The notes under the pieces were generated by a model. The model had not been told where the DNA came from, did not search any database, and saw nothing but the letters and a program-made list of their open reading frames with translations. A stretch of DNA of 64,000 bases from Perkinsus marinus ATCC 50983 (lineage: Eukaryota; Perkinsozoa; Perkinsida; Perkinsidae): assembly GCF_000006405.1 (NCBI RefSeq), contig NW_003211397.1, forward strand, positions 103,932-167,931. Reading direction: 5' to 3'. A program made the position numbers and the translations under genes. Shown piece by piece: positions 40,278-51,300 of this stretch (positions are counted from its first letter, which is position 1; every line of letters starts with the position of its first letter).

Positions 40278-41355
40278 CATCAATATCATGGTTGGCAAGG
40301 CTCTCGATCAAGCAAGGACCCTCAATGCTTTGTATGAGCAGGCGGAAACTGAGGTCGGGAGACTGAAGGGTTCCACGTCGTCTTCTTCTGCGTCGGCCCG
40401 GGCCACGGATGGCGTAACAACACCTACTCCTGCGAATGGTGGTGCTATTTCGGCCAAGGAGAACGTTAGGGTATCGATACAGATGCCTGAGCGTTATAAT
40501 GGTGGCACGGACTTCCGAGCTTGGTTGCGGCGTTACGAGAATACCGCCAATGCGGCTGGTTGGAGTGCTGCAACTAAAGCTCTTCGGTTGGGTATGTATT
40601 TGTCCGACGACTACTACGAGAGCTGGGATCAGTATGCTTCTAAGAACGACTTCGAGAAGGACTGTCAGACTCTGTCTCATGTCTTCGCGCGGACCACGAC
40701 TGATGCCTCCCTCGAGAAGTTCTATGCCCTGAAGTGGGCCGGCGAGACAAATCTCTCGGTCTTCCTAGCACGAGCACGTCGAGTGTTGGAAGAATACAAC
40801 CGCAAGTTGCCCCCTGAGAAGTGGCTATCTGCAGCTACTATCGACCAGATGGTCTTGGACAAGCTTGTTTCTGTGGCGCCTCCGGCGGCCAAGGCGGAGT
40901 TGAGGAAGACTAAGCCAACAAGTATTGAAGAAATGGTCGATATCGTCAGTGATTACACGGACTCTGGACAGGGTACCTCTGCTCTACCAGTGTCTACGTT
41001 ACAAAAGTTTGAGGACCGCTTGGACAACAAGTTGGCTAAGGTCATGGCAGCTGTCACAGGAGCGCAATCGCCGGTAATTCCCTCGGACTCTATAACCAAG
41101 CTTACAGAGAAGATCACCGCCTTGGAGAAGCAAGTAGCCGCAAGGACTCCTCAGGGACGTCCAAGGTATTCGGGCTCGCCCAAATGTGGAATCTGCACGG
41201 CTGGTCATATTACGAAGAACTGCCCTCTCAAACAGTTTGATAAGGGTTGCTATATGTGTGGTGCGGAAGGTCATCTGGCTCGCCAATGTCCCAAGTCTCT
41301 CCTGAAAGCCCAGAAGGCTCCCTCAGGGGAAGGACTACGCGAGTCGGGAAACTAG
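40278..41355 (+). pseudogene. Gypsy gag, 3' fragment with two zinc knuckles
   Basis: Continues the gag begun at 29085. Central segment (RYNGGTDFRAWLRRYENTAN ... LEKFYALKWAG) resembles a retrotransposon capsid domain. Two CCHC-like knuckles (CGICTAGHITKNC near 41185 and CYMCGAEGHLARQC near 41250) sit at the C-terminus. Ends at TAG 41353-41355 while the protease frame overlaps it in another frame. Not translatable as one unit since the nested insertion. Confidence 0.88.
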
Positions 41356-42222
41356 ATCGGCGGCTGATGAGGGGTCCTCAGCCGCCGGACCCAACTATCA
41401 GCCTCAGGACCTTTGGTCTCGAGGTTGGATTATTTTTACACGCACTTTTAACCACCGCCAGTGAAGTGTCTCCGGTAACGAAGGCCTTCATTGACACGGG
41501 TAGTTGTTATACGGTTGTTGATCTCCAAACCTTACCGGGAGATGCTGTTATTATTCCCTGTCCCGCTATGGGACTTGTTACTATTGACGAGAATCCTTTT
41601 TACCGTTCTGGGAGCTAGTCGTGTACGATTGAAACTGTGGGATTCGCCCACCCCTGAATTTAATACCAAGGCTAGCTCTACGGTTTTCGAGATCGTAGTA
41701 CTTGTAGTGAGTAATCTGGCTCACAAGATTGTCATTGGACATGATTTTATGAGGAATTTCGGGATGGAGCCCCGATATTCTTCAGGAGTGCCTCTTAGAT
41801 TCGAGGGCTCACCGTCATCTTTTTCGGCTCCTCTAGTACACCCTTGTTTTGGAACTATTCCTTTGCTCGGAACTGTGGCTACAGTTCAGGCCAGAGACCG
41901 GGTAGTAGCCGAGTCAAATAAGGGTATGATAGGTAGTGGACCAGTTGAGGTTCCGAAGAGGGTGTCTGTGGCTGTACAGACTACCCCCGACGAGGAATCC
42001 CAAGGGTCAGCAGATGTTTCCGTGTCGGTCTTAATGGACGAAGGGAAGGGGGCTAAATCATCGTATAGAGTGCCCGTTGGAATTTGGGTCATTGCCGTGT
42101 CGGATTTGGATCATCATGCAGGGAAACCAGTTTTGGGGGCCCTCTTGCCAGGTGATGATTCTCCGCATTCCGACTCTTCCCCCTCTCATGGCGAGAATCC
42201 TTCGTCGTCGCCACCTCGATAA
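41247..42222 (+). pseudogene. Gypsy aspartic protease region, frameshifted
   Basis: The frame 41247-41618 carries AFIDTGSCYTVVDL (protease DTG). It stops at 41616-41618, while the homologous continuation (RVRLKLWDSP ... KIVIGHDFMRNFG, the ILGxDF-like end of the fold) lies in the frame 41491-42222. A one-base indel near 41,610 explains this. The region overlaps gag upstream and the pol frame downstream; both overlaps need a -1 step, consistent with frameshift expression in the ancestor. Confidence 0.75.
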
Positions 42223-42257
42223 TCGAGGCTCGATTCCGACCAGAACGTGACCCGGCG

Positions 42258-45200
42258 TTGTCCACACCGCTTCCTTCAACGAATTGGCCTCCAAAGGGTG
42301 CAGGCGATGATGGTCTCCAAGGGGATGACCTAGCTAAAACCCTTGAGTTTGCTGTGCCGGACTTCCATGACGAATCTGTTACGTTTCCGACACTCCCGGA
42401 CAAGGAATTGGACAATTCTAAGTACGAGGGCTTGTGCAAGGAGTATTCTGATTTATTCCTCAATCGGCCAGGACTGTCTACGGTGATGGAACATTCAATC
42501 CCGTTGACTGATCCTCGACCTATAGCCGAGAAGCCTCGACCTATTCCCCACAAGTGGAGAGAAGATATCACCCGGACCTTGGACACGATGGAGAAAGATG
42601 GAATTATCCAACGATCAACATCGGCGTACAAGTTCCCCTGTGTCTACGTTCCCAAGAAGAATGGTGCTGTGAGGATGTGCATTGATTACCGTAGGCTTAA
42701 TCAAGTCTCCGTTATCGATGCTTATCCCATACCTAGGCCAGATGATGTACAGGAACATCTGGCCGGAGCAAGGGTCTTCTCTACGTTGGACTTAAGGTCT
42801 GGCTATTGGCAAATGCCTGTACGTGCTGGTGATAGGTATAAAACGGCCTTTTGTCCGGGGCCAGGATTTCCCTTGTATGAGTGGACGAGGATGCCTTTCG
42901 GGTTGTGTAATGCACCCGCGGGGTTCCAGAGGTTAATGGACTTCATCTTGGGCCATCTACCCTTTGTGAGAGTCTATCTAGATGATATCTTGGTCTTCTC
43001 CGATTCTATGGAGCAACACCTAGACCATCTACGCCAGGTCTTTGACGCTCTCCGAGCTGCAGGACTTACCCTTTCGGGTGAGAAATGTAGTTTGGGCATG
43101 TCATCGGTTCATTACTTGGGCCATATCTTCGGTGTTGATGGAATGCGACCAGATCCAGAAAAGGTCAGAGCTATCGTGGAATGGCCAACGCCTACTACGT
43201 GTACAGAGCTGCGTGGATTTTTGGGTTTGGCTGGTTATTATCGCCACTTCATACCACACTTCTCGGACCGAGCACGGCCCCTTCATCAGTTGGTTAAGGA
43301 GACGGCAAAGTTAGAGAAGATGGTGGGAGATCACTGGACTCAAGACCAAGAACAGGCTTTCAACGACCTCAAGCAGGCTTTAACTGGATTACCCAGTCTG
43401 GACTATCCGGACTTTACGAGAGCGGTCCAGATTGTCTGTGATGCTTCAGATTTTGCGATCGGAGGTGTCATAGAACAGGATGGAAGACCCCTGATGTTCT
43501 TCAGTCAGACGCTCACGGGCTCCCAGTTAAATTGGCCCGCATACGAGAAGGAAGCCTATGCTTTAATGAAATGCTTAGATCGGTTCCGACACTTCCATCT
43601 GGGCTATCCTCTAGAGGTGACCATCTACTCGGACCACAGACCACTGCAGTGGATTCAAACGGCTACGTCAGCTAAACTACAACGGTGGTGCCTGGCTTTG
43701 CAGCAGTATAACTTTACTGTTAAGTACATCCCTGGAAGCACCAATGTGCGAGCTGACGCTTTGTCACGGATTCGACTACCGGAGAAGCAGGGAGAAGGCA
43801 CGTTGGCTAACCCCACCAAGATGGTTGGAGCTATTATGCCTATGCGTCTGGATGACGAGAAGATGGTGGACTCGGTTGGTTATCGGGACTTGCGTGGAGG
43901 TTTCCCTACGGGTGGTGGCCCACCACCTGTCCTAGGGGCCCTTACTCTGCATCCAGCTATTTCTCTGGAAGAGTTGAAGACGGCTCAAGCCGATTGTCCG
44001 GTGATAGGAAGGGTTTCACTCCGTGTAGCAGACCCGTCTCCGCTACGCAGGGAAGAACTCAGGGACCCTAATTTTGTGCCGTTTAAGCGTATCTGGCGTA
44101 CGTTGGGGCTATCGGATGGTATTTTGGTACGAGAAATGAAACCTTCCCCCTATGTGGAAGCGCGTTGGGTCCCTGTTGTACCTCCGTCCCTTCGTTCAGA
44201 TCTATTGGTACGATTCCATGAAGATGAGGACCATGTGGGTGGATTCCAACGTATGCTCGACAAGGTTCAAGGATTTGCTTATTGGCCAGGCATGGCTCAG
44301 GACATCGAGCAGCATTTAGCGAGTTGCACGTCTTGTATTAACGCCAAGCGACCCGCCCCAGCACCTGCGCCATTAACTCCTATGCCTATTGGTCGTCCCT
44401 GGGAAACTATCGGTGTTGACCTGTTATCGGTACCGGAGAATGCAGATGGTATCTCAACGTTATTGGTGGTACAGGATTATTTTACTAAATGGGCCCATGT
44501 CGTTCCTCTACGACAACATACTTGGAAAGATGTGGGACAGGCTCTCTATCAGCTGTTCCTATTCTTTGGACCACCCTTACGTCTACATTCTGACCAAGGA
44601 CCGCCTTTCGAAGGATGGATGTTCAAGCATGTCCTCGGACTTCTGGGTATCAAGAAAAGTAAGGCCTCGGTGTATCATCCGGCAGGGAATGGACTAGTTG
44701 AAAGGTTCAACCAGACCTTCCTACAATTGCTACGGGTACATGTGGCTACGACATATGATTGGCTGGCTCATCTCAACTCCATCGTATGGCATTATACTAC
44801 GAGTATCCATTCGTCAACCAGGGCTTCGCCATTCTATCTTATGTACGGCAGGGAAGCCCCTTCCTCATGGTTCCCCCAGCTCAATCATGCAGAAACTATG
44901 CTCTATGACCCCGAGGCGTACACGAGGTACATTGCACGTGTGCGAGCTACTATTGCTGATGCTATGGATCAATTGACGACAAAGGCAGCCGCTGCGTATA
45001 AGGCCTCTTTTGATACTAAGGCGAAGAAACGAATATTTACTATTGGGCTTCGAGTTCGTCTGGAGACGTTAGGTCCCCAAAGAGCGAATAAACTATCTCC
45101 TCGATGGGAGGCAGACTGGTATGTGGCTGCGTTACTTCCCGGTTTAGAAGACAAGACGGTTGAGATTGTGCACCCAGCTACTAATCGTAGGAAAGTCGTG

Positions 45201-46049
45201 AGTGTGGACCATCTTCTGGTGGACCCTCTACAGCCCCTCGACCTTCCTCCTGAGGCCAGGATGATGATTCCAGCCTTTGCAGGACCGATGGATGTTCCAG
45301 AGGTCCTAATACAAGTAGCAGAGTTACCCCCACCTCCCGCCCCCCAAGTTCCTATTTTTGCTGAGTTTGATGCTTCGATGAGTTCGACTTCTTTGGTAGA
45401 CCCCCCAAAGGTTTCCTCTGCAGGACAGGAGGATTTGCGTGGCCCTCCTGATCATCGACAACTGCCGAGTTTGTCATCGACTCCTTCAGTGCCTGCGAAC
45501 TTGGAATCTTCTCCGACTGCTATCTTAGATAGTGGGCTGGAAGAACGCGGGGAGGGGAGAGGTGAAAAAGATACGGATCATCGTCTGGACGACGATAATC
45601 GTAGACCTTCTGTTCAAGCATCGGGTGGAAGCGGACTTCGGGACCAAGAGTTGGTTCAGGAAGAAGCTTCAAGACCCGCTCCAGTTATTAATAGTTCGGT
45701 GTTATCGAGTTCATCGGGTGAACTACCTCCACTAGAACCGCTACCTATAGGTGAAGACTCCTCGGCGACCTCCTCACCTAACGTGGACTTTGGTGGTAAT
45801 GTTGACGACACTGACAGTAGTATGGTCATGGCTCCTTCACCGGAATTCCTCTCAGCGGTCTCGGACCAGAGTGATTCCGAAGGTGAAGTGGACGACGCTG
45901 ATGGCGACGAATCTACCAGGGCCGTAGCTTCTCCTATGGCTCTAGTTACTGACGTTCCCCCGTCGGACTGGCAACTGGCTAGGGATCGTCCCCGACGTGT
46001 GTCCCGACTACCGACTAGGTTCAGCCCTTCTGCCTCTGGCAGAAGATAG
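42258..46049 (+). CDS. Gypsy pol: reverse transcriptase, RNase H, integrase
   Basis: 1263 codons from the first start-like codon; the frame is open further upstream into the protease overlap. RT motifs: MCIDYRRLNQVS, FSTLDLRSGYWQ, MPFGLCNAP and YLDDILVFS near 42975. RNase H: IVCDASDFAIGG near 43434, with Ty3-type AYEKEAYAL and YSDHRPLQW. Integrase: HEDEDHVGG...CTSC zinc site (44210-44345), catalytic Asp in GVDLLSV (44411), Asp in LHSDQGPPF (44588), Glu in GLVERFNQTF (44698). RT-RNase H-IN order defines Ty3/gypsy. The C-terminal ~260 residues are a Pro/Ser/Asp-rich tail with no chromodomain seen. The frame is fully intact. Confidence 0.94.
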   Translation: MSTPLPSTNWPPKGAGDDGLQGDDLAKTLEFAVPDFHDESVTFPTLPDKELDNSKYEGLCKEYSDLFLNRPGLSTVMEHSIPLTDPRPIAEKPRPIPHKWREDITRTLDTMEKDGIIQRSTSAYKFPCVYVPKKNGAVRMCIDYRRLNQVSVIDAYPIPRPDDVQEHLAGARVFSTLDLRSGYWQMPVRAGDRYKTAFCPGPGFPLYEWTRMPFGLCNAPAGFQRLMDFILGHLPFVRVYLDDILVFSDSMEQHLDHLRQVFDALRAAGLTLSGEKCSLGMSSVHYLGHIFGVDGMRPDPEKVRAIVEWPTPTTCTELRGFLGLAGYYRHFIPHFSDRARPLHQLVKETAKLEKMVGDHWTQDQEQAFNDLKQALTGLPSLDYPDFTRAVQIVCDASDFAIGGVIEQDGRPLMFFSQTLTGSQLNWPAYEKEAYALMKCLDRFRHFHLGYPLEVTIYSDHRPLQWIQTATSAKLQRWCLALQQYNFTVKYIPGSTNVRADALSRIRLPEKQGEGTLANPTKMVGAIMPMRLDDEKMVDSVGYRDLRGGFPTGGGPPPVLGALTLHPAISLEELKTAQADCPVIGRVSLRVADPSPLRREELRDPNFVPFKRIWRTLGLSDGILVREMKPSPYVEARWVPVVPPSLRSDLLVRFHEDEDHVGGFQRMLDKVQGFAYWPGMAQDIEQHLASCTSCINAKRPAPAPAPLTPMPIGRPWETIGVDLLSVPENADGISTLLVVQDYFTKWAHVVPLRQHTWKDVGQALYQLFLFFGPPLRLHSDQGPPFEGWMFKHVLGLLGIKKSKASVYHPAGNGLVERFNQTFLQLLRVHVATTYDWLAHLNSIVWHYTTSIHSSTRASPFYLMYGREAPSSWFPQLNHAETMLYDPEAYTRYIARVRATIADAMDQLTTKAAAAYKASFDTKAKKRIFTIGLRVRLETLGPQRANKLSPRWEADWYVAALLPGLEDKTVEIVHPATNRRKVVSVDHLLVDPLQPLDLPPEARMMIPAFAGPMDVPEVLIQVAELPPPPAPQVPIFAEFDASMSSTSLVDPPKVSSAGQEDLRGPPDHRQLPSLSSTPSVPANLESSPTAILDSGLEERGEGRGEKDTDHRLDDDNRRPSVQASGGSGLRDQELVQEEASRPAPVINSSVLSSSSGELPPLEPLPIGEDSSATSSPNVDFGGNVDDTDSSMVMAPSPEFLSAVSDQSDSEGEVDDADGDESTRAVASPMALVTDVPPSDWQLARDRPRRVSRLPTRFSPSASGRR

Positions 46050-46910
46050 CTGGGCTTAGCTGTGTTGCTCCTTGGGGCAAGGCCCCAGGGTTGCTTGATT
46101 TATTTGACTGTATGGATGTATTCAGTCGTGCTTGTACACTTATGCTGTGGCTTCCTTGTGAACGGCTACACACGGGCATGTCTCGAAAGTGGTATTCCGT
46201 GCTGGGATTCCACTTTGAGCAATGATGCCACTCTGGAACGATGGCTTGGACTTTTGAGTTCAAGGAGTTCCCTGTCACTAGAATGATGGCTGAAGTAGCT
46301 CTACTGTAGTTATACTTCGACTATCTTGGTGAGTTGACTTCGTTGGTCTGCTGTCGGAAAGGGTTGCTCTTACGAGAACTACGAGATGGCATGACACGAA
46401 GGTGGATTGTGGTCGAGGACTTGTCCAAGGCTATGATCCCGCGCAAGGCTCTCGGTATGACTGATCGGGCGCGCGCTGAGGGTTTATGAACCCTGAGGTC
46501 ACAATGTCTCCGGACGAGGAGACTGGGGCTACACAATTTGGCCGGATTGGAGAGCTCCACCCTTGCTCTGGCTCATTGTGAGGCTCTATAAGTGCTATTG
46601 GTTAGCTTGGCTACGACGGTGTATGGTCCTACCAGCTATTCGGTAGACTTATGTTATTATTGTGTTCGATGTTCACAACGAGCAACTAATTGTGCGCTAG
46701 CCTATCTCTTTCGTGACGCCAGAGGCAACGCATGCGTGCAGTTATTGGGCGTGTGCGGCGTGTGGGCAGTTTCAGCCAAGACGATTCGATTGGCTTGGGC
46801 TTTGCTCGATGCTTCTGACGGTGGCTTCGTTTGAGATAGTTAAGGGCTTGTCGTACTAAGACTTTTATTCGTACTGGTGGTTGTTCTAAGCTTCCTTGTT
46901 ACGTGGAACT
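46050..46910 (+). other. Gypsy spacer between pol and third ORF
   Basis: 861 nt with only short overlapping ORFs (46062-46286, 46592-46834). No motif seen. Confidence 0.45.
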
Positions 46911-47905
46911 ATGACTCCCGGCAGGACTTCTACTAGGGCTCCTCAACCGCCAAACCTCATGATTCCCACCATGGAGGACTTGGTTAACTGTGATGAACCC
47001 ACTGGTATTGGTCGTCATGTGGAAGATTTGGTTCATGCGATGGGCTTTGATCATCCACCTACCCCCCTTGCTGGAAGGAACCGTTGGCTTCATCGTCATC
47101 GTTTCCTTGACAAGGACACTGATAAGGAACGTCCGTTGTTGCCTCAACAACTAGGTGGCGTGTCCTCTTCGTGAGTGGACTTCTCGCTGGACCGACTAAG
47201 GACCGTCCTTATCGGGACTGGTTACCTACAGCGGGTGGACTTCTCCGTTGGTGTATGGAAGCTGACACTCTACCTGCCATGGCTATTAACTTGGTTAAGG
47301 ACATGGACCCCAAGGGCTACCCTTCTACTAACGCTCATCTTGTCTTCTGTTGTCGACGCCATTGCGAAGAAGGACTTTTCAAGCTCATGAGACAAGCTGC
47401 GGACTGTCCTATTCGTGAAGGTACCCTGCTCTTCGTTGGCAGGTCGGACAAGAGCTTCACCTCCCGTGTACGGGACGGTAAGGGCCGTCGTAGTGGACTT
47501 ACTGTGAATGAGGCTAAGTATGGTCATCTTCTGGGTCACAACAAGACCGTTGCTGTCACTAAGGCTCTTCAACAGGACTCTACTGCGTCTGCTGGGTTAA
47601 GGGGTTCCCCTTCTAAGTATCTTCCGGCTGCTTTCAAGTTGCGTGATGATGAATGGTGCAAAACCAGTTGGGAAGCTGTGGACCGTGCTCATCGTGGTGC
47701 TGGGACTTACTGGGCTGACGAGGACCCCGGTCTGTACAAGAAGTTACGCGAAGCTCCCGCCACTGTCGATGGTGTCTTCGATACTCTCAAGGAGCTAAGT
47801 CAAGCCTACTCCCAGGACTGTCCTAGAACTTCGTCATCACGCCCTGCTGAAGCGTCTCCTACCTCGGAGTCGAGGAAGAGAAGACTTGAGGACTCTTGGT
47901 ACTAA
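46911..47905 (+). CDS. Gypsy third ORF, unknown function, split by a frameshift
   Basis: Two same-strand frames: 46911-47174 (ATG; 87 codons) and 47171-47905 (244 codons), overlapping by 4 nt and joined by a -1 step near 47171. The second part is basic with many Arg/Lys, a Cys/His pair cluster (FCCRRHCEEG), and an Arg/Lys-rich end (SRKRRLEDSWY). No signal peptide or membrane segment, so not an envelope. Placed between pol and the 3' LTR like the extra ORF of the BEL/Pao element, but no sequence similarity to it was noticed. The frameshift may be decay or programmed. Confidence 0.6.
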
Positions 47906-48146
47906 GGACTTTCTTAGGACCTTCTTTCCTCTCGTCTAGAGTTTTTAATCTGATTTTCCCGTGAAGTCATCTATGTAGTTAGTAGGACTCTTTACAATTG
48001 TCGAAGTTGCTGTTTGATGATCAAGGTGCCCAATTCGTTATTCGGTAGTTCTACTTTCTATACTGGACTTGCACGCTTTCTTTCATAGCTATATTTTTGG
48101 CGTTTTCCCTAGTTGGAGACCGTAGTCCAAGCTAGGCGGGGAGGTA

Positions 48147-48624
48147 TGTGATGTGGACTCCTCACGTGACCTGGTTTGTCGTTTCACGTGTGTGCATTGT
48201 GCTCTTGGAGCACCCGCACAATCCTTCTCTGGGCCTGACTCGTCCACTATTGTTTACGCCACTACGTTGCGTATGGTGTTCGCTTGGACTACTTGAGTAC
48301 TTGCCATGTACTTTCCTTAGCTCACCCCTGAGCTAGAGTTACCTTGGTATTTGTCTCGTGTGCCCTCCGGGACTGTCTATCTTCTTGTTCCCGTAAGGAA
48401 CAGAGTAGATCTCGCTCGCCTTTAATCTGTAGCTAACTCTTTGCTCATTGTGGAATTCCAGGAAGAACTTTCGAGTCTTTGTACTACGGACTATCAAGTC
48501 TTGTGTACTTCTGCTGAGTTCCTTCTACCTTCCACCGTAGCTAACCCTACACTACCCTTTCCTGACTTGAGTTCTTAAGTGACTCCAACCCCCGAGTATA
48601 TCTAACCGACTGGATATCCTCACA
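48147..48624 (+). repeat. Gypsy element 3' LTR (478 bp)
   Basis: Lacks the 27-bp palindromic insert of the 5' LTR. Preceded by a purine-rich stretch (ggcggggaggta), the likely polypurine tract, and followed by the target duplicate taagg. Confidence 0.95.
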
Positions 48625-49679
48625 TAAGGGAAGATTTGGGAATGAGAAAGCATATCCTGGATACGATATCCATAACCCATATGTTATACCGAACAAGCCA
48701 GCATATGCTGCAGAAGATGAGACTATCGACAAGGAAAAAATGATATCACAGATGATAACAGTACTATGTTGACCATCTCTGCACACCCAAGTGTTACATC
48801 TGGACCGTCTACATCTTCTACCGTGGAAGTTCTACGAGACCACCGGAGCATGAAGTTTTTAGAATTGATGGAAATGTCATTTTTAAAAAAAGGATGTTGT
48901 GCGTATGTTGATCAGATTACTGCTGTCACGCGTAATTGAAACTTGGTACACCTGATGGCTCCAACTGAGGACGGTCGTTGGCGGTTGAAGTGGACTGATT
49001 GTTCTACTGGACAAATATGCGGAATATTACCGACAATCACCCGAATGTATAAGCCGATGGAGTTATTCTTGCAATTCCCTTTTGGCATCTCATGCCAGGG
49101 ACAGGGGTTCATTCACAGCGCTATATTCCATTGAGGTCAAGAGAAAATATTATTATGGGAACCGCATACGAAGTTCTCCAGACACTGGCCAGAGGATGTA
49201 ACTCTAGGTGTAGCGATTCATCGCTGTATTGTTTTTCTCCCATATTATCGTCAACACCACCGTTGACGACGAAAGCAATGTAGGTTGACTACGAGAACAG
49301 TCAAGACACATACTAATAATGGAGAATGATACCCGAGCCATTATCCTTCAACTGTCGCATAGGGATATTATACCCCCATGCATATTCAACGAGGTTCGAT
49401 TCGGTATTGAACTTCCCACTTACCTTTGACTTAATCGAAAGTCCTGTCGCGAGATCAAGATTTCGTATAACTTCGCGCATCGCGACGGAATTGATGGTTT
49501 CTCCTGAGCAAATTCGGCAGGGATATTCTCTTGCATCGGACCGAATCTACCTCATTGACGTGCTTATACGTGGACGCTGGTGGTACTCTTCGGCAGATGA
49601 CAACAAGCCTGAGTCGACTGTTCGCACAGGCAAATGAAACTAGCTGATCATCAGGTTCTCAAGTCCCAGAGATGGCGTC
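48625..49679 (+). other. Flank of gypsy insertion; weak coding signals
   Basis: Two same-strand ORFs look somewhat protein-like: 48955-49134 (MAPTEDGRWRLKWTDCSTG...) and 49326-49637 (103 codons, Arg-rich end). They could be exons of one gene, but no convincing splice path was found. Unassigned. Confidence 0.3.
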
Positions 49680-50649
49680 ACTGTAGGAGTCCTAGCATAT
49701 AGACTTCATGTCCGCCAACGGTTTTCGACTTAAAGCTGGCAGAGTGCTCAACTATGGAATCTTACCTTGAGCTTGAAGCCAGTTGACGATTTCATAAGTA
49801 TGATCGTAGATAGAATCTCTGGATTCCAGTAACTATTGCCTTGGGTTCCCTAGTGATTAGCACACACATATGGTACTATATTCTTCATTGCACATTCTTC
49901 CTCCTCAACCCACTCACGGTCAACCCAAAATTGGTTCCCCAGTTGATGCTGGTGTCGAGTAAAAATGAGGGAAACAAAGAATTGATCGAATATTGTCGCT
50001 TTGGGCAGATCTCACCGACCTCAGGCAAATAGCTATACCGAGTTAATACCGATCAGCACTCAAGGGACACTAATGGTACCAAGAGCATGAGCCCAGTAAC
50101 TGGGGCTGGAAAAAATTATGTACAAATACAGCCGTGAGAACTGCAGACGCAATTGGTGCCATCGAGTTTAGGCTCGTCTTGAGGGGGACTGTCGACGATA
50201 GCAGAGGCGGCCATGACGATCGCAGCAAGGATGAGGACAGTGAAGCGCATAAGTGCGAGATGAACAGTTAAAGTTCGTCGGGAAACTGGAAAAGAGACTC
50301 CCCGAAGACGACCGCTCACACGGGTGTTAAGGACCAGCCGTTACGACAATCTTATAAACGAGGCTCCCAACATCATGCTGGATATGGCAAAATGGCGACT
50401 TGTTATTGGCGAACTAGTATTCCAGAGTTAGAATCCCATCAGTGCTAGGAGCACCCCACACCGATATGCATGACTCGTGACGCATGAACAACTCCGGCAC
50501 GGCGTCACGGGCCGGGCCCGTCGGGCCCAGCGCACAATTGAAACTCTGCTGGTGGGGCGTCTCCTCACACTACCAGATTGAGACACCATGAATCAGTACG
50601 ACTATTGCCCTGAGTACAGATATGGGGCTGTAACCGCTACAGCTTAGGG
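49680..50649 (+). repeat. Duplicated segment D2, copy 2
   Basis: Direct-orientation copy of 27470-28501, about 22 kb away on the other side of the nested retroelements. Divergence is clearly higher than between the D1 copies. Confidence 0.88.
50116..50250 (-). CDS. Secreted 44-aa CxC peptide, D2 copy 2
   Basis: Minus strand, ATG at 50250. Signal peptide MRFTVLILAAIVMAASA, a shorter linker than copy 1, and the same ending TNCVCSSHGCIC plus one residue. Both copies thus keep leader and Cys motif with a variable linker. Confidence 0.65.
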   Translation of the reverse strand: MRFTVLILAAIVMAASAIVDSPPQDEPKLDGTNCVCSSHGCICT

Positions 50650-50989
50650 GGACAGATCGTCCCGGGCAGTGCTTTGATCACGGATTGCTCTATGTGCTCG
50701 CTAACTCCTTGTGCGTCCTTCAGCTTTTGAACACGCGTGCTCACCAGAATCTGGCGCATCACGAATATGAAAGAATCCACCAGGCATACTAGATTCTGTG
50801 CTAGAGGGAATTCATCAACAGCGGAGCATGACATCCACATTGCACGTACGGCACGTGACGTACCAACGAGACTTTCGGAATTGATTACTGTTAGAATCTT
50901 GAACGACATGGGAAAGAGGAAACGAAGAGGAAAAGGATCGTGTGCGCGCAACAGCCGTGGAAGTTCCATGATGAAACTCGCCATGTATC

Positions 50990-51300
50990 TCATGGCATCC
51001 CCGGTGTAATCTTCGAGATAAGACCATTGAAAACAACTAAATCGTTGTAGAGGAAGCAACACCCTCAAAATGAGTCGGATGATGCCCATATCTCCAATGT
51101 GCCTCTTCGAATTGCAATGATCACCAGTTGTGTTGCAACCATTGGACTTGAAAGCGGCCCCCACGTGGACATGGGATACCTGAAAGGAGTCAGGTGTCGA
51201 GCCGTGGTATCATAGATGATCTTGGTGCTGTTGAAGTCCTCCTTCTCGAAGTAAACCATCCCATGGACAGTGTCCATTGGACACCGATTCCACAACATAT
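50990..51300 (-). pseudogene. Decayed Cu/Zn superoxide dismutase pseudogene
   Basis: Pieces in different minus-strand frames line up with the intact SOD at 15 kb: MVYFEKEDFNSTKIIYD (SOD: IFYFEQ...TKITYD), then SNGCNTTGDHCN (SNGCASTGGHYN), RHIGDMG (RHVGDMG) and a late LYNDLVVFNG-like piece. Frame changes separate these parts. A deletion between the GDHC and RHIGDMG segments removes about 11 residues including the metal-bridging His region. Nothing resembling the Cys-rich N-terminal module was found upstream. It is a relic and not expected to encode an enzyme. Confidence 0.75.

Larger units (their letters stand above)
28514..48624 (+). mobile_element. Ty3/gypsy-type LTR retrotransposon, interrupted by a nested BEL/Pao element
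   Basis: LTRs 28514-29018 and 48147-48624 both start TGTGATG and end CCTCACA. The flanks carry the 5-bp target duplication taagg (28509-28513 and 48625-48629). Inside: tRNA-type PBS, gag (split), protease, pol in the order RT-RNase H-integrase, and an extra ORF. The BEL/Pao element occupies 29183-40273, so the gypsy element proper is about 9.0 kb. The LTRs differ by roughly 13 substitutions plus a 27-bp indel, which makes this the older of the two insertions. Confidence 0.95.

Noticed and set aside
40005-40337. Plus-strand 134-codon ORF as a gene
   Set aside because: It is the LTR-borne start of BEL/Pao gag running into the interrupted gypsy gag.
46062-46834. Envelope-like gene after gypsy pol
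   Set aside because: ORFs here are short and overlapping, with no signal peptide, fusion peptide or anchor.
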